From assembly GCF_003611035.1 (NCBI RefSeq), contig NZ_CP030033.1, forward strand, positions 1,240,001 through 1,304,000: a stretch of DNA of 64,000 nt, read 5' to 3'. Positions 49,073-58,280 of this stretch are shown here, in pieces. A model generated the notes under the pieces. The model had not been told where the DNA came from. It saw nothing but the letters and a program-made list of their open reading frames with translations, and did not search any database. The translations under genes were made by a program, and so were the position numbers. Within the stretch, counting starts at the first letter, position 1; every line of letters begins with the position of its first letter. This DNA comes from Cryobacterium soli (GTDB taxonomy: Bacteria; Actinomycetota; Actinomycetes; Actinomycetales; Microbacteriaceae).

Positions 49073-50188
49073 GTGACGCTCTTCGAATCCGATCACGGCG
49101 AACCGCGCCCGCCCCGCTCCCGCGTCCAGGCGCGGCGCTCGGTCGTGACCTGGATCATCCTCGTGCCGACGCTGGCGGCGGCCGGGCTGCTCGCTCTGAC
49201 GATTCTGCCGTCCGGACCGCCGTGGGACCCGGCTGCAACGAGTTTGTCGGCAGAGATGGAGCAGGTCAGCGGCCGGATCGGGCTCACTGACGAGGGCCGC
49301 GCCATATTCACCGACACGCGGCCGGAGTTGCTGGACAGCGCGGATTTTCGCGAAGCCTGCGGAAGCACCTCCGAAAGCTCTGAGGATGGTCGCTGGGCGG
49401 TGGTCGGCTGTTACTACGGGATGGGCGGCGAATCCGGCCGGGTGGCGATCTTCCGCCCCGGTGATGAACGCCTCGCCGATCAGGTCGTTGTGACCGCCGC
49501 CCACGAGTTTCTGCACGCCGCGTACGCCCGGCTCGAGCCCGGCGAGCGGGACCGGCTCGACCCCCTGCTGGAGGCACGCTGGTCCTCGGTTCCCGTCGAC
49601 GATCCGGTGCAGACCAGCCTGGCCTCCTCGGTCGGGACAGCCAGCGAGAACCGCGCGACCGAGCAGTTCGCCTATCTCGGCACCGAGATCGCGGATGCGG
49701 GCGACCCGGCACTTGAGGCCTTCTACGCCCCCTACTTCGCCGACCGGCAGGCTCTCGTGGCGATCGACAGCGCGCTGGACTCCCTGTGGGCCGGGCTCTG
49801 GGCCGACTATCAGACGCAGACGGACGCCCTCATCGGGCACGAACAGGCCGACGCCGACGCGGCTGCGCAGGCGCAGGCCGACCGAGCACGGCTGGAGGCC
49901 GAGCTCACCCTGCACAACGATCAGGTGAGCCAGTACAACGCGTTGACCGCAGAAGAGCAGTCCCGACTGGTCGTGCTGAACGCCGACGGCAGCCTGGGCG
50001 ACGAGGCGTGGGGAGCCTATCTCTCGCGCAGAACCAGTGAGATCACGGCGGCGGAGTCGGAGCTGGCCGGGCGGCAGGCTCAGCTGGACGCATCCGTCAG
50101 CGCCGCGCAGGGCGAGCGCACGGCTGTCGAATCGCTGGGCGCCGAGCTGCGCGCACTCGAGGCGGCCTCCGTGCCGTCCGAGGGCTGA
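49073..50188 (+). CDS. Membrane-anchored protein with HExxH motif and coiled coil
   Basis: 371 residues from a GTG at 49073. A basic cytoplasmic start of about 24 residues, one membrane segment (WIILVPTLAAAGLLALTIL), then an extracytoplasmic domain with TAAHEFLHAAYARL at about 142-155, an HExxH metallopeptidase-type motif, and a candidate third ligand in RATEQFAYLGTEIAD (about 195-210). From about 240 on the sequence is a long charged coiled coil rich in Ala, Glu and Gln. No known peptidase family was recognised with confidence. Confidence 0.75.
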   Translation: MTLFESDHGEPRPPRSRVQARRSVVTWIILVPTLAAAGLLALTILPSGPPWDPAATSLSAEMEQVSGRIGLTDEGRAIFTDTRPELLDSADFREACGSTSESSEDGRWAVVGCYYGMGGESGRVAIFRPGDERLADQVVVTAAHEFLHAAYARLEPGERDRLDPLLEARWSSVPVDDPVQTSLASSVGTASENRATEQFAYLGTEIADAGDPALEAFYAPYFADRQALVAIDSALDSLWAGLWADYQTQTDALIGHEQADADAAAQAQADRARLEAELTLHNDQVSQYNALTAEEQSRLVVLNADGSLGDEAWGAYLSRRTSEITAAESELAGRQAQLDASVSAAQGERTAVESLGAELRALEAASVPSEG

Positions 50189-50216
50189 CCGTGGGCGCGC
50201 CGGGTCGTGCCCAGCG

Positions 50217-51779
50217 TCAGCGGGCGCGCCCGGCGTCGAGCAGCGCCTCCGCGCGACGCCGATGCCGCTCCAGAGTGCCCGGGTCCATGGTGTCCAGCAG
50301 GGAGGTGACCATCCGCGTGCGCGGGTTCGCTGCGAAGACCGCCCGGTGGTCATCGATGAACGTCCAGTACAGACCGTCCCAGTCCGCCGTCCAGCCGCCC
50401 GCGGGCAGGTCCGACATCTTCCGCAGGTAGTTGCTCCCCGACACGTAGGGCTTGGTGGTGATCTCGTCTCCCGCGGCGAACTGGCTCATCGCGTAGACGT
50501 TGGGCACCATCACCCAGTCGTAGGCGTCGATGAACATCTCCATGAACCACTCGTAGACCGCGTCCGGGTGGATCCGCAGGAGCGCCATGGCGTTGCCGAG
50601 CACCATCAGCCGTTCGATGTGGTGCGCATATCCGGTGTCGAGGACGCGGGAGATGACGAGGTCCACCGGCGGCAGGCCGGTGCTCGCATCCCACCAGCCG
50701 GCGCCGAGGGCGTGCCGGTGGTCGAGCCGGTTGGCGGTGCGCATCCGCCGCCCGCTGGTTCGGTAGGTGGCGCGCATGTACTCGCGCCAGCCGATCACCT
50801 GGCGCACGAACCCCTCCACGGAGGCCAGCGGGGTGTCGTGGCCGGCGCCGTCGAGCACCGCCTGCACGATGTCGCGCGGGTCCAGCAGGCCGATGTTCAG
50901 CGCCGCGGTGAGCAGGCCGTGATTGACGAACGGATGCGTGTTCGAGATCGCGTCTTCGTAGGGCCCGAAATCGTGCAGGCGCTCCCGCACGAACTCCTGC
51001 AGGTGCGCCCTGGCCTCATCGGCGCTGGTCGGCCAGGCGAAGAGCTGCGGGTCGCCCGGAGCATCCGGGAACTCGGCGCTGACCCACTCGATGGCGCGCT
51101 CGACCTCGCGCGGCACCAGGGTGCGGGCGGTGTCGTGCAGCAGCGCGTCGAAGTCGAAGGTTCCCTCTCTCTGAAGGGTGGGATGGCCCGCGAATCGGCC
51201 CACCGCAGGCGGCGTGTACCCGCGCGGCAGCTTCTTGCGATTCTCCGTGTCGAACGACCATTTGCCGCCGACCGGCTTGCCGTCGTCGACGAGGATGTCC
51301 AGCCGTCGGCGTTGCCAGACGTAGAAGTCCTGCATCCGGGAGCCGTTGTGGGCGAACCAGTCGTCGATCGCTGCCCGGTCGGTGAGGAAGTTCGGGGTCT
51401 CCAGCACGTCGTCCGGGCGCATCAGGTACCCGCCGGCGGCGAGCGCGGCGAACAGGTCCTTGTCGAGCCAGTCGTCGACCACGTCGAACCAGCGCACTCG
51501 TGCCGGGTCGCGGTGTCGCACGAACTCGGCGAGCTGGTCGTGGGAACTCCGCTCGCCATCGCTCTGCAGCTGGACGACCTCATACCCCTGCTCGCGCAGG
51601 CGGCCGGCGAAGCGGGCCATCGACGCGCGGTGCAACACGAGCTTGTGCGAGTGAAACCGGTACTGGCGAAAGAGCAGGTCATGCTCGATGAGAACGAACA
51701 CGGTACCGCGGGCTGCCTCGAGGTGTTGATCGAACAGCTGGTGCGGCAGCACGAGGCGCACACTCTGGCCGGAACTCAT
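50217..51779 (-). CDS. Cryptochrome/photolyase-family protein (prokaryotic 6-4 photolyase-like), cysteine-free
   Basis: 520 residues, the length of the DPRP/FeS-BCP class (PF04244-type). Recognisable: VRLVLPHQLFDQHL at the N-terminus, FVRQVIGWREYMRATYR, GYAHHIERLMVLGNAMALL, WFMEMFIDAYDWVMVPNVYA and MSQFAAGDEITTKPYVSGSN. Relatives bind a [4Fe-4S] cluster through four cysteines, one in an MNCLR-type segment and three in a YCxxC...CPF loop. Here that first segment reads PPVDLVISRV, the loop is shortened to LPAGGWTADWDGLYW (about 457-472), and the protein has no cysteine anywhere. So it is a cluster-less variant; repair activity is uncertain. Confidence 0.9.
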   Translation of the reverse strand: MSSGQSVRLVLPHQLFDQHLEAARGTVFVLIEHDLLFRQYRFHSHKLVLHRASMARFAGRLREQGYEVVQLQSDGERSSHDQLAEFVRHRDPARVRWFDVVDDWLDKDLFAALAAGGYLMRPDDVLETPNFLTDRAAIDDWFAHNGSRMQDFYVWQRRRLDILVDDGKPVGGKWSFDTENRKKLPRGYTPPAVGRFAGHPTLQREGTFDFDALLHDTARTLVPREVERAIEWVSAEFPDAPGDPQLFAWPTSADEARAHLQEFVRERLHDFGPYEDAISNTHPFVNHGLLTAALNIGLLDPRDIVQAVLDGAGHDTPLASVEGFVRQVIGWREYMRATYRTSGRRMRTANRLDHRHALGAGWWDASTGLPPVDLVISRVLDTGYAHHIERLMVLGNAMALLRIHPDAVYEWFMEMFIDAYDWVMVPNVYAMSQFAAGDEITTKPYVSGSNYLRKMSDLPAGGWTADWDGLYWTFIDDHRAVFAANPRTRMVTSLLDTMDPGTLERHRRRAEALLDAGRAR

Positions 51780-51831
51780 ACCCTCACGATAGACGGAGCG
51801 CGCCGGATGGCCCCCACGTGGTCCACCCGGT

Positions 51832-52527
51832 TCAGCAGGTGGGATGTGTAGCGACGATGCACCAGTCGACCACTTCGCCGACCTCGTCGTTCACGAAGAT
51901 GCTGACACCGGCGAAACTGGGCGGAAGCGCGGCATCCGCGGTGCTGGAGAAGTGCTCGAATGCATCGGCACCCTGACCCGTCAGCTCATCGAGGACCCGC
52001 ACGGTGGCCGAGAAGTCACCCGTTGACGCGTCATAGGCCGGCTCGCTCACCTCCGCCACAAGAGTGTCGGCGGAGCCGCCGGCCTCGTGCAGAACAACGG
52101 CGACCGTCGGGGGGTCGGCGACGAACCCGAATCCTGCCCAGTCGTCGACCAGATCGGCCGTGTCGAGGGTGCCGGAGAGACGCGCGGGCCGGTCGGAGAA
52201 CCACACTGTGTGCCGGTCTGCTGCGAACAGGACAAGGGTGAAGTCGGTCGCCGACCCCTCGACGGGCGTCAGGGCGCCGGTGTCCGCCGAGAGCGTGTAC
52301 AGCACCGATATCGCTTCCGCGGGGGAAGACGTCGGTGACGGCACCACAACGTCCGCTACGGGGCTCGAGGGTGCGACAGCAGGCGTGCCCGCTGCGGTGC
52401 AGGCCGCAAGCCCCAGAGTCAGCACACCGACCACGACGAAACCGAGGGCGAGTCGGGCGCGGGATCGAGTCCCGGGAACTCGAGTCCTGGGAACTCGAGT
52501 CCCGGTAAGGGGTGAAGTGGATGTCAT
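51832..52527 (-). CDS. Lipoprotein with the same extracellular domain as the 1446-residue neighbour
   Basis: 231 residues from the ATG at 52527 (GGGAG seven bases upstream). The N-terminus TGTRVPRTRVPGTRSRARLA comes from a short DNA repeat of ggactcgagttccc type. Signal peptide and strong lipobox LTLGLAACTAAG. From residue about 75 to the end it parallels residues 66-226 of the 52569-56909 protein: VLYTLSADTGALTPVEGS versus LLYSLSAGAGTLTPLAGS, WAGFGFVADPPTVAVVL versus WAGFGFAEDPPNVAVIL. Ends with Cys-bearing WCIVATHPTC. Function unknown. 41 bases separate it from that gene. Confidence 0.8.
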   Translation of the reverse strand: MTSTSPLTGTRVPRTRVPGTRSRARLALGFVVVGVLTLGLAACTAAGTPAVAPSSPVADVVVPSPTSSPAEAISVLYTLSADTGALTPVEGSATDFTLVLFAADRHTVWFSDRPARLSGTLDTADLVDDWAGFGFVADPPTVAVVLHEAGGSADTLVAEVSEPAYDASTGDFSATVRVLDELTGQGADAFEHFSSTADAALPPSFAGVSIFVNDEVGEVVDWCIVATHPTC

Positions 52528-52568
52528 CTGCGATCTCCCGCTGTTCCTGCGATGTTTCGTGTGCATTC

Positions 52569-55500
52569 TCACCATGTCGCCGAGGCTCCGAAGTGCCCGT
52601 GTCCAGGGATCTCAACATGGATGCTTGCCGAACACGAATCGTCACCGGTGGTGCTCAGTGAGCACTCGACACTGCCGCTGACGTTGTTCCCGGTCACCGT
52701 CCCCCTGAAGCCAAAGGTGGCCACGCTGGGGTGGTTGGTGTCTAGCGAGAACTCGAGGAAAATCGCGATCGATGCTCCCCGCTCGTATTTGTAGCCGCCA
52801 GGCGTGAACCTGTGGGTGCTGTTGTGGCTGAAGCTCCAGTCCAGTGCCCCGGACAGCATCCCGGTGTCCTGAGAGTAGGCGATATCAAACCCGTAAGTCT
52901 GGTTGTTGTGCGAGTAGTCGAAGTCGATGGTGAGGGTGTGGAGGACACCGCACGTCTCGCTGAACGTCCCGTCGAACTCGATGTGAGTCTTCTTACCCAT
53001 TGACAGGCTTCCACTCGTGTCCGCGCTGAAGCTGCCGCACGCTGTCGTTGAGGTGTCGAAGGTCATCTGGAAGCTGAATGACTCCATGTCGAAACCGCTC
53101 GAGCCGCCGCTTTCGCTGAGAGTCCAGTCGACGAGCGACACGGCTCCATCGAAGTGCACACCACCTCCGGCGGCCGCGGTCAGATCAAAGCTGGAGTGCA
53201 TGCTGCCCACTGTGAGAGTGAAGTTCCCGACGAAGGTCACGCTCTGTGCGGCAGCGGTGAGGGAGATGGTCAGCCTCATGTCGATAACCGTCATCGCGCC
53301 AACCTTGACGTTCTGCACCTCGGTACTTGAGGTGAACGTCGGCGCGCCGTTCGCGTCCCGACCGATTGCGAGGTCGATATGAACCTCCGCCTCCGTGCCC
53401 AGGGTGGCATCGAAGATGAAGCTCGATCCCGCGGGCAGTCCAAGGGTGCCGATTTCGCATCCCTGAGGGGCGATGGCGAGCTGGAAATTCGAGGTTTTGA
53501 GCACCCCGCCCTTGACCTGCAGGTAGGTCTGGGGGTCGCTACTGCCGAAGTCGAACATGAAGCAGGGGGTCACGTCCGACACGTTGACGTAGAAGTCACC
53601 CTTCATCCAGGTGGTGCCGTGGAAGAGGTTGGGAACATCCTGCGGGTTGAGGTACACCGTGGCACCGACACCGAAGCCAGGCGTGCCGCCGGTGACCTCG
53701 ACCTGGCCGGTGACGCTCCAGAGATGTACGCCTGGGACGCCACCGAAAGCATTGGTCAGATAGGCGTAACCCGTTTGGGGTGTCGCCAGGGGCACGCTCA
53801 CGCCATCACACGTCGGGTCACAGGAGTGTGCTGTCGTGGGGGTTCCCGTCGCTGTCAGCGAGACGGTCAGTCCGCTCCCACTGCCCGCAGCAAGTTTGAG
53901 AACGACCGGGTAGGTGTGGCCATCCACCGAGTAGGACGCGTCGACGCCGAGAGAGATATCGGCGCTTGTGGCGGTCCGGGCGAGGTGTACCGTGACCGCG
54001 TTGAGCGCGAATCCCTGGCCTGTGGAACCGACGGCTAGTCGGGCATCGACTGTGAAGCTGGCCTTGGCGAGGGAGAAGTTCGCATCGGACAGCGTGCCGA
54101 TGGCCGGTGCTGCGGCGTTGACTCCGGACTTGCCGACCGCATCCAGGAGCGCGCCGGGCAGCGCCACGGTACCGGCGAGGGTGCTCCTTCCCTTCGTGAG
54201 GGTGACCTGCGCCCCGTTCAGGGTCATCTGCGGGGCAGAGGTGAGGTTGGTCCAGCCCAACCCCGTGAAGGTGGTGGGGCCCACGGCCACGCCGGTGCCG
54301 CCACTACCCGCGGAACCGGCGGTTGCGTTACCGCCTGGGGTGCTGCCGTCGAGTCCGACCATGCCGACGGCAATCCCGTTCGGTGTCCAGTCGACGCAGC
54401 CGCCCGACGACTTGCCTGAGTCGATGGCGGGGATCCTCATGTCGAGATCACCACAGAATTCGACCTCGAAGCCGCTGTTCTCGGCGCTCAGGTCGGGCAT
54501 CCCCAGGCCGGGTATGGTGCCGGGGTTCTGACTCCCCTTCGAGATCGTGAGGTCCGCGTTCGTCAGGCTCACGTCAGCACCGCCTGGTCCGACGAAAGTG
54601 GTTGATCCCGCATCCGCTTGGATGAACGCCCACGAGCCGTCAATGCGGATGGCGCCCTGCGCCGGCACGGGATGCATCGGCGCCGGCAGCCCCAGTTTGC
54701 CGTCGATGAACCCGAAGAAGATTCCCGTGGTCGTGCCGCAGTCAGTGGTCGGGGTCAACGGGCAGGTGTTGGTCAGGGTGAGGGTCCCGGCCAGAGAGAC
54801 ACCTTTGGCCAGCGTGCCGCTCGCCCCGCGGACGGAGAGCGCCCACACCAATCCGCCCTGCGGTGTGCTGGCGATGCTGCCCGACACCTTCTCGGTCTTG
54901 ATGTTCATTCCGGAGAGGCCGGCCGGCGCCCACGCCTTCGCGGAGCCCTCACCGTCGATCGCGAGGGTCCAGTTGGCCGGACCGAAGTAATCCAGCTCGG
55001 CCTGGAGGGTGAAGGCGTTGTTCGCCTGGGGCTGCACCCTGGCGGTTCCGAAAATACCGGATTCTTCGCTTGAGACTGTGACCTTGCCCGTGGCGATCGT
55101 GGCGCCGCCGTCGAGCGAGACCCCGCTGAGGGATCCGGTCAGCTTCCACTCGGGATCCGTCTGGCTCATTCCCGTCTGGGCGTTGGTGCCGCCCGATTGA
55201 TACAGGCCCGTCATCGCAACGGCCGTGCCGTTCATGTGCAGCACGCCGCCGCCTGCGAGGGTGTATCCGGTTGGCGTCCAGGGGCCGGAAACCGTCAGTG
55301 AGTCGGAGCCGGAGCTCGCGGCAACCGACAGCGTGACGCTTCGATTCACCGACGACGCGTCACCGGCGACTCTCGAGAACCCCAGGTTGATGGCTGTGGA
55401 CTTCGTCCAATTCGTCGGGAGCGACCTGACGAACTTGTGTGTGCCGCCGAATGCGACGCGCACGTTGCCCGATATCGTTCCGGACGCATAGGTGATCGAG

Positions 55501-56909
55501 CCCGATGCGGCCGACGCGGTCAGGGTTCCGCTATCGGTGTCCGGCAGCACCCCGGCGACGCCCGATGCGGCGAATGTCCAGTCGCGCGGGCCGGTGATGG
55601 TGAGCGCGCCGGTGGTGTCGAGCGGCTCGGCTGACAGCTTCGCCGGCACGGTCACTGCCCAGGTGGCGCCCGCGTTATGCCTGACGATCGTGCCGGTGAT
55701 GCGACCGGGTTGCAGGGTGAGCGCTTCCAGCGCACTCGAGCCACCTCGAACCGCGTTGATGGTGAGGGTCCATCCCCGCGCCCGGGCTTCCGTGTACGGG
55801 GCCGCCGCCGGGTTGGTGCAGGTGAAAGTGGCGTCCAGCGTGAGGCCGTCTGGGCCGACGAGGGTGACATCACCCATTGACTGCCGGACGAAACCCCTTG
55901 TCTGTTGGCGGGGAGCGCTGAAGCTCGTGGCAATGAGGCCGTCTGCCAGTACCACTGCGCCCACGCTCGCACTGGAGCAGAACGGCGAGGCGGTCACCTC
56001 TGCTGCGGGCGGTATGACCGGCAGCTGCGCATCCGTCATGGTCGCTCCCAGGAAGATCGCGCCCGTGATGTCGGCACCCAGCAGGTTGGCTCCCGTGAGG
56101 TTCGCGCCGGTGAAGTTGGCGTTCAGCAGCTTCGCCCCACTGAGGTCTGCTCCGGACAGGTCTGCTCCGGTGAAATCAGCGCCGGTGAGGTTCATTCCCG
56201 CGAGCTTGGCTCCGGCGAGGTCGGCGCCCACGCACACCGTGAACGGTTGGAGCAGGCAGCCGTTCACGACCGCGCCCGTCACGTCGTCGATGAAGAGCGA
56301 TACTGCCGTGAAGGATGCGGGAAGGGCCGGGTCCGCCTTCGCTGAGTGCTGCGCCAGCGTGCCGGCGAGACCATCCTGTTCAACCTGCTCCAGGACACGG
56401 AGGGTCGCGCTGAAAACACCGGTGTCTGCGTCGAAGGCAGGTGTCTGCATCTCCGCGACGACAGTGTCTTCCTCCTCCGCCGCATCTTGCAGGATCACAG
56501 CGACATTGGGCGGGTCCTCGGCGAATCCGAATCCGGCCCACTCGCTGGCGAAGCCGCTCGTCGGCAACACGCCCGCTTTTCGGGACGGCTGGACTGCGAA
56601 CCACAGCACGTGCGCGTCGGTGTGGGAAAGCTCGAGAGTGTACTCGTCCGACGACCCGGCGAGGGGCGTCAGCGTGCCCGCGCCGGCGCTCAGGGAGTAG
56701 AGCAGCGAAACCTGGCCGGCGGAATCCGTGGTGCTGGTCGATGCGTCCCGGGCTTCTGGACCGGACGTCGACGAGGTTGCGGGTTCCGCAGCCTCGCCCG
56801 GCACGATGCTGGGGCGTACTGCGCCGGCGCTCACCAGCGCCCAGCAGGCCAGAGCACTCGCGATGATGAGGATCAGTCCAGCGAGGGCCGCTCGGCTCCG
56901 GCGGGACAT
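52569..56909 (-). CDS. Giant membrane-anchored extracellular protein with shared domain and pentapeptide repeats
   Basis: 1446 residues from the ATG at 56909. Basic start MSRRSR, one membrane segment (LAGLILIIASALACWALVSA), a Ser/Thr linker, then the domain shared with the 51832 lipoprotein (66-226), then about 13 pentapeptide units A(D/N)LxG at 228-293 (NLTGADFTGADLSGADLSGA), then over 1100 residues of beta-rich, Gly/Ser/Thr-rich sequence with repeated SLSGV/TVSGPW-type motifs and few charged residues, ending HFGASATW without an LPXTG anchor. The frame stays open to 57020 (TTG). An adhesin or surface role is only an inference. Confidence 0.85.
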   Translation of the reverse strand: MSRRSRAALAGLILIIASALACWALVSAGAVRPSIVPGEAAEPATSSTSGPEARDASTSTTDSAGQVSLLYSLSAGAGTLTPLAGSSDEYTLELSHTDAHVLWFAVQPSRKAGVLPTSGFASEWAGFGFAEDPPNVAVILQDAAEEEDTVVAEMQTPAFDADTGVFSATLRVLEQVEQDGLAGTLAQHSAKADPALPASFTAVSLFIDDVTGAVVNGCLLQPFTVCVGADLAGAKLAGMNLTGADFTGADLSGADLSGAKLLNANFTGANLTGANLLGADITGAIFLGATMTDAQLPVIPPAAEVTASPFCSSASVGAVVLADGLIATSFSAPRQQTRGFVRQSMGDVTLVGPDGLTLDATFTCTNPAAAPYTEARARGWTLTINAVRGGSSALEALTLQPGRITGTIVRHNAGATWAVTVPAKLSAEPLDTTGALTITGPRDWTFAASGVAGVLPDTDSGTLTASAASGSITYASGTISGNVRVAFGGTHKFVRSLPTNWTKSTAINLGFSRVAGDASSVNRSVTLSVAASSGSDSLTVSGPWTPTGYTLAGGGVLHMNGTAVAMTGLYQSGGTNAQTGMSQTDPEWKLTGSLSGVSLDGGATIATGKVTVSSEESGIFGTARVQPQANNAFTLQAELDYFGPANWTLAIDGEGSAKAWAPAGLSGMNIKTEKVSGSIASTPQGGLVWALSVRGASGTLAKGVSLAGTLTLTNTCPLTPTTDCGTTTGIFFGFIDGKLGLPAPMHPVPAQGAIRIDGSWAFIQADAGSTTFVGPGGADVSLTNADLTISKGSQNPGTIPGLGMPDLSAENSGFEVEFCGDLDMRIPAIDSGKSSGGCVDWTPNGIAVGMVGLDGSTPGGNATAGSAGSGGTGVAVGPTTFTGLGWTNLTSAPQMTLNGAQVTLTKGRSTLAGTVALPGALLDAVGKSGVNAAAPAIGTLSDANFSLAKASFTVDARLAVGSTGQGFALNAVTVHLARTATSADISLGVDASYSVDGHTYPVVLKLAAGSGSGLTVSLTATGTPTTAHSCDPTCDGVSVPLATPQTGYAYLTNAFGGVPGVHLWSVTGQVEVTGGTPGFGVGATVYLNPQDVPNLFHGTTWMKGDFYVNVSDVTPCFMFDFGSSDPQTYLQVKGGVLKTSNFQLAIAPQGCEIGTLGLPAGSSFIFDATLGTEAEVHIDLAIGRDANGAPTFTSSTEVQNVKVGAMTVIDMRLTISLTAAAQSVTFVGNFTLTVGSMHSSFDLTAAAGGGVHFDGAVSLVDWTLSESGGSSGFDMESFSFQMTFDTSTTACGSFSADTSGSLSMGKKTHIEFDGTFSETCGVLHTLTIDFDYSHNNQTYGFDIAYSQDTGMLSGALDWSFSHNSTHRFTPGGYKYERGASIAIFLEFSLDTNHPSVATFGFRGTVTGNNVSGSVECSLSTTGDDSCSASIHVEIPGHGHFGASATW

Positions 56910-57336
56910 GCCTCGACGGCGTTCTTCTGCTTCAGTCGCGATCGGCGAAGACTCGTAGCCGGAAGGGTCGTTCTCGGTGATGGTTCTCTCCCGGGTGGCA
57001 TCGGTCAGCGCGGTGCACAACGATCAACTGACGTTTTGCCTCGTCGAAAGAGTAGTGACCCGAACGGGGGAACACACTCCCCCCTTCGGGGGACATAAGG
57101 TGGATTTCGGGGTACAACGAGGCCGAGAGTCACCTGATGAAGTCATTCCCCGACCGCATTACGTCACGGATGCACGCCTTCAGTCATTGTCTTCGCCTTC
57201 CTCGACGGCCACCAGGCGACAAAGGCTGGGGTACAGGTCATCGGAGGGGATGAACAGCAAGCACGACGTTCCCCAGGCTCGAGCGCTCCAGTCGGCCTTG
57301 CGCACGGCGGCCGGTCTGAAGCCGTCGGCGCACCTG
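56910..57336. other. Intergenic region with hairpins upstream of the giant surface protein
   Basis: 427 bases. It holds short hairpins near 57062-57095 (CCCCCC-TTC-GGGGGG type on the plus strand and a related CCCGAACGGGGG arm), which may be a terminator for the minus-strand genes upstream or a leader structure. The frame of the giant gene is open to 57020 here. A 64-codon frame at 57180-57374 (minus) has no family resemblance. No RNA gene was seen. Confidence 0.4.
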
Positions 57337-57456
57337 TTACGTCGTTGCGGCAGGTCGCCGCGAATCCAGCCCATCCAGCATCGCCTTCAGCCCGTCCACC
57401 TGAGCCATCACAAGGTCACGATCGCCGAGCGCGACGCGAACGTGGTGGTCTTGCAC
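57337..57456 (-). CDS. Possible small protein directly following the 57457 gene
   Basis: A 39-residue frame from a GTG at 57456, immediately after the stop of the 57457-58134 gene, ending in TAA at 57337. It reads QDHHVRVALGDRDLVM then AQVDGLKAMLDGLDSRRP, a helix-like second half. GGAAGG lies 15 bases upstream, too far for an ideal site. Either a short coupled gene or the truncated front of a longer one whose continuation (57180-57374) is in another frame. Confidence 0.3.
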   Translation of the reverse strand: MQDHHVRVALGDRDLVMAQVDGLKAMLDGLDSRRPAATT

Positions 57457-58134
57457 CTACGCGCCGGAAGCCTTCCTGAAGAGCTCCAGCGCCGCCGCAT
57501 ACCGTGTTGGATCCTCGCGTGTGTTCGCCGTGACCAACAGGGCCGACCTTCCGAGCACCCGCGTAAAGTCACCCTTGCACGGGATCGTGACGACCATTTC
57601 GAGTCCTGCCTCCCATGCAGGCACCAACGCGCTCAGCGCACGCCGCTCTGGCGTCTCCTCGAGCGGTACGGCGTTCTTCCTGCCCAGGGACTCATACCAG
57701 GCCTGTGACCATTCGCCATATGACTCGGCGAAGGCGTCTGGTCCAAATGCCTCTCGCCAACTCGGTCCGGAGAGCTTGCTGAGCAACTCAGCGCGCTCGA
57801 CTGAGCCATCCTTGGTGGCCTGAAGCTTCTCGAAGAGACGCGGGTCAGAGCCTTGCGCAACGTGATCCAGGCACGCTCTCCACAGGGACGGCCACACGTC
57901 TTCCCAGGCTTTGATCTGGTCGACGCTGACCTGTCCCGCTCCGGCTTCTCCAGAAACACCCGACAGCGTGGTCGGTGGGTTTTCCAACAGAGGTGGGACG
58001 TCCTCACCGGATGGCCCGAGTTGCCAGGCCTCACGCAGCCAGAGAAGCTCCAGCAGAGAGTAGGCGCTGTTCTCAATGGTGATCATCATGCTGGCCGGCC
58101 AGGAATTGCCGACCTCTGGGTCGAGTGGCTGCAT
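57457..58134 (-). CDS. Hypothetical protein
   Basis: 225 residues. The start ATG at 58134 has GGAAGG eleven bases upstream; MMITIENSAYSLLELLWLRE thirteen codons later is an alternative. No signal peptide or membrane segment. Trp-rich N-half (LLWLREAWQLGPSGE; WEDVWPSLWRACLDHVAQG), a SYGEWSQAWYESLGRKN stretch and a C-terminal TIPCKGDFTRVLGRSALLVT. I do not recognise a family; such proteins occur in variable actinobacterial loci. Followed directly by a possible 39-residue gene. Confidence 0.6.
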   Translation of the reverse strand: MQPLDPEVGNSWPASMMITIENSAYSLLELLWLREAWQLGPSGEDVPPLLENPPTTLSGVSGEAGAGQVSVDQIKAWEDVWPSLWRACLDHVAQGSDPRLFEKLQATKDGSVERAELLSKLSGPSWREAFGPDAFAESYGEWSQAWYESLGRKNAVPLEETPERRALSALVPAWEAGLEMVVTIPCKGDFTRVLGRSALLVTANTREDPTRYAAALELFRKASGA

Positions 58135-58280
58135 AGTATTTGGGTCCTTCCTGGATACCTGTGCTGGTGGAATCGCTGTGAACGGCCATGCGGGGACCGA
58201 GATTCACTCCTCAGCCCCCGAATGGTGTTCTGCGTTGCTCTGTTCCATGTTTCTCTGTTCGGATTACATCCGGTTACGGC

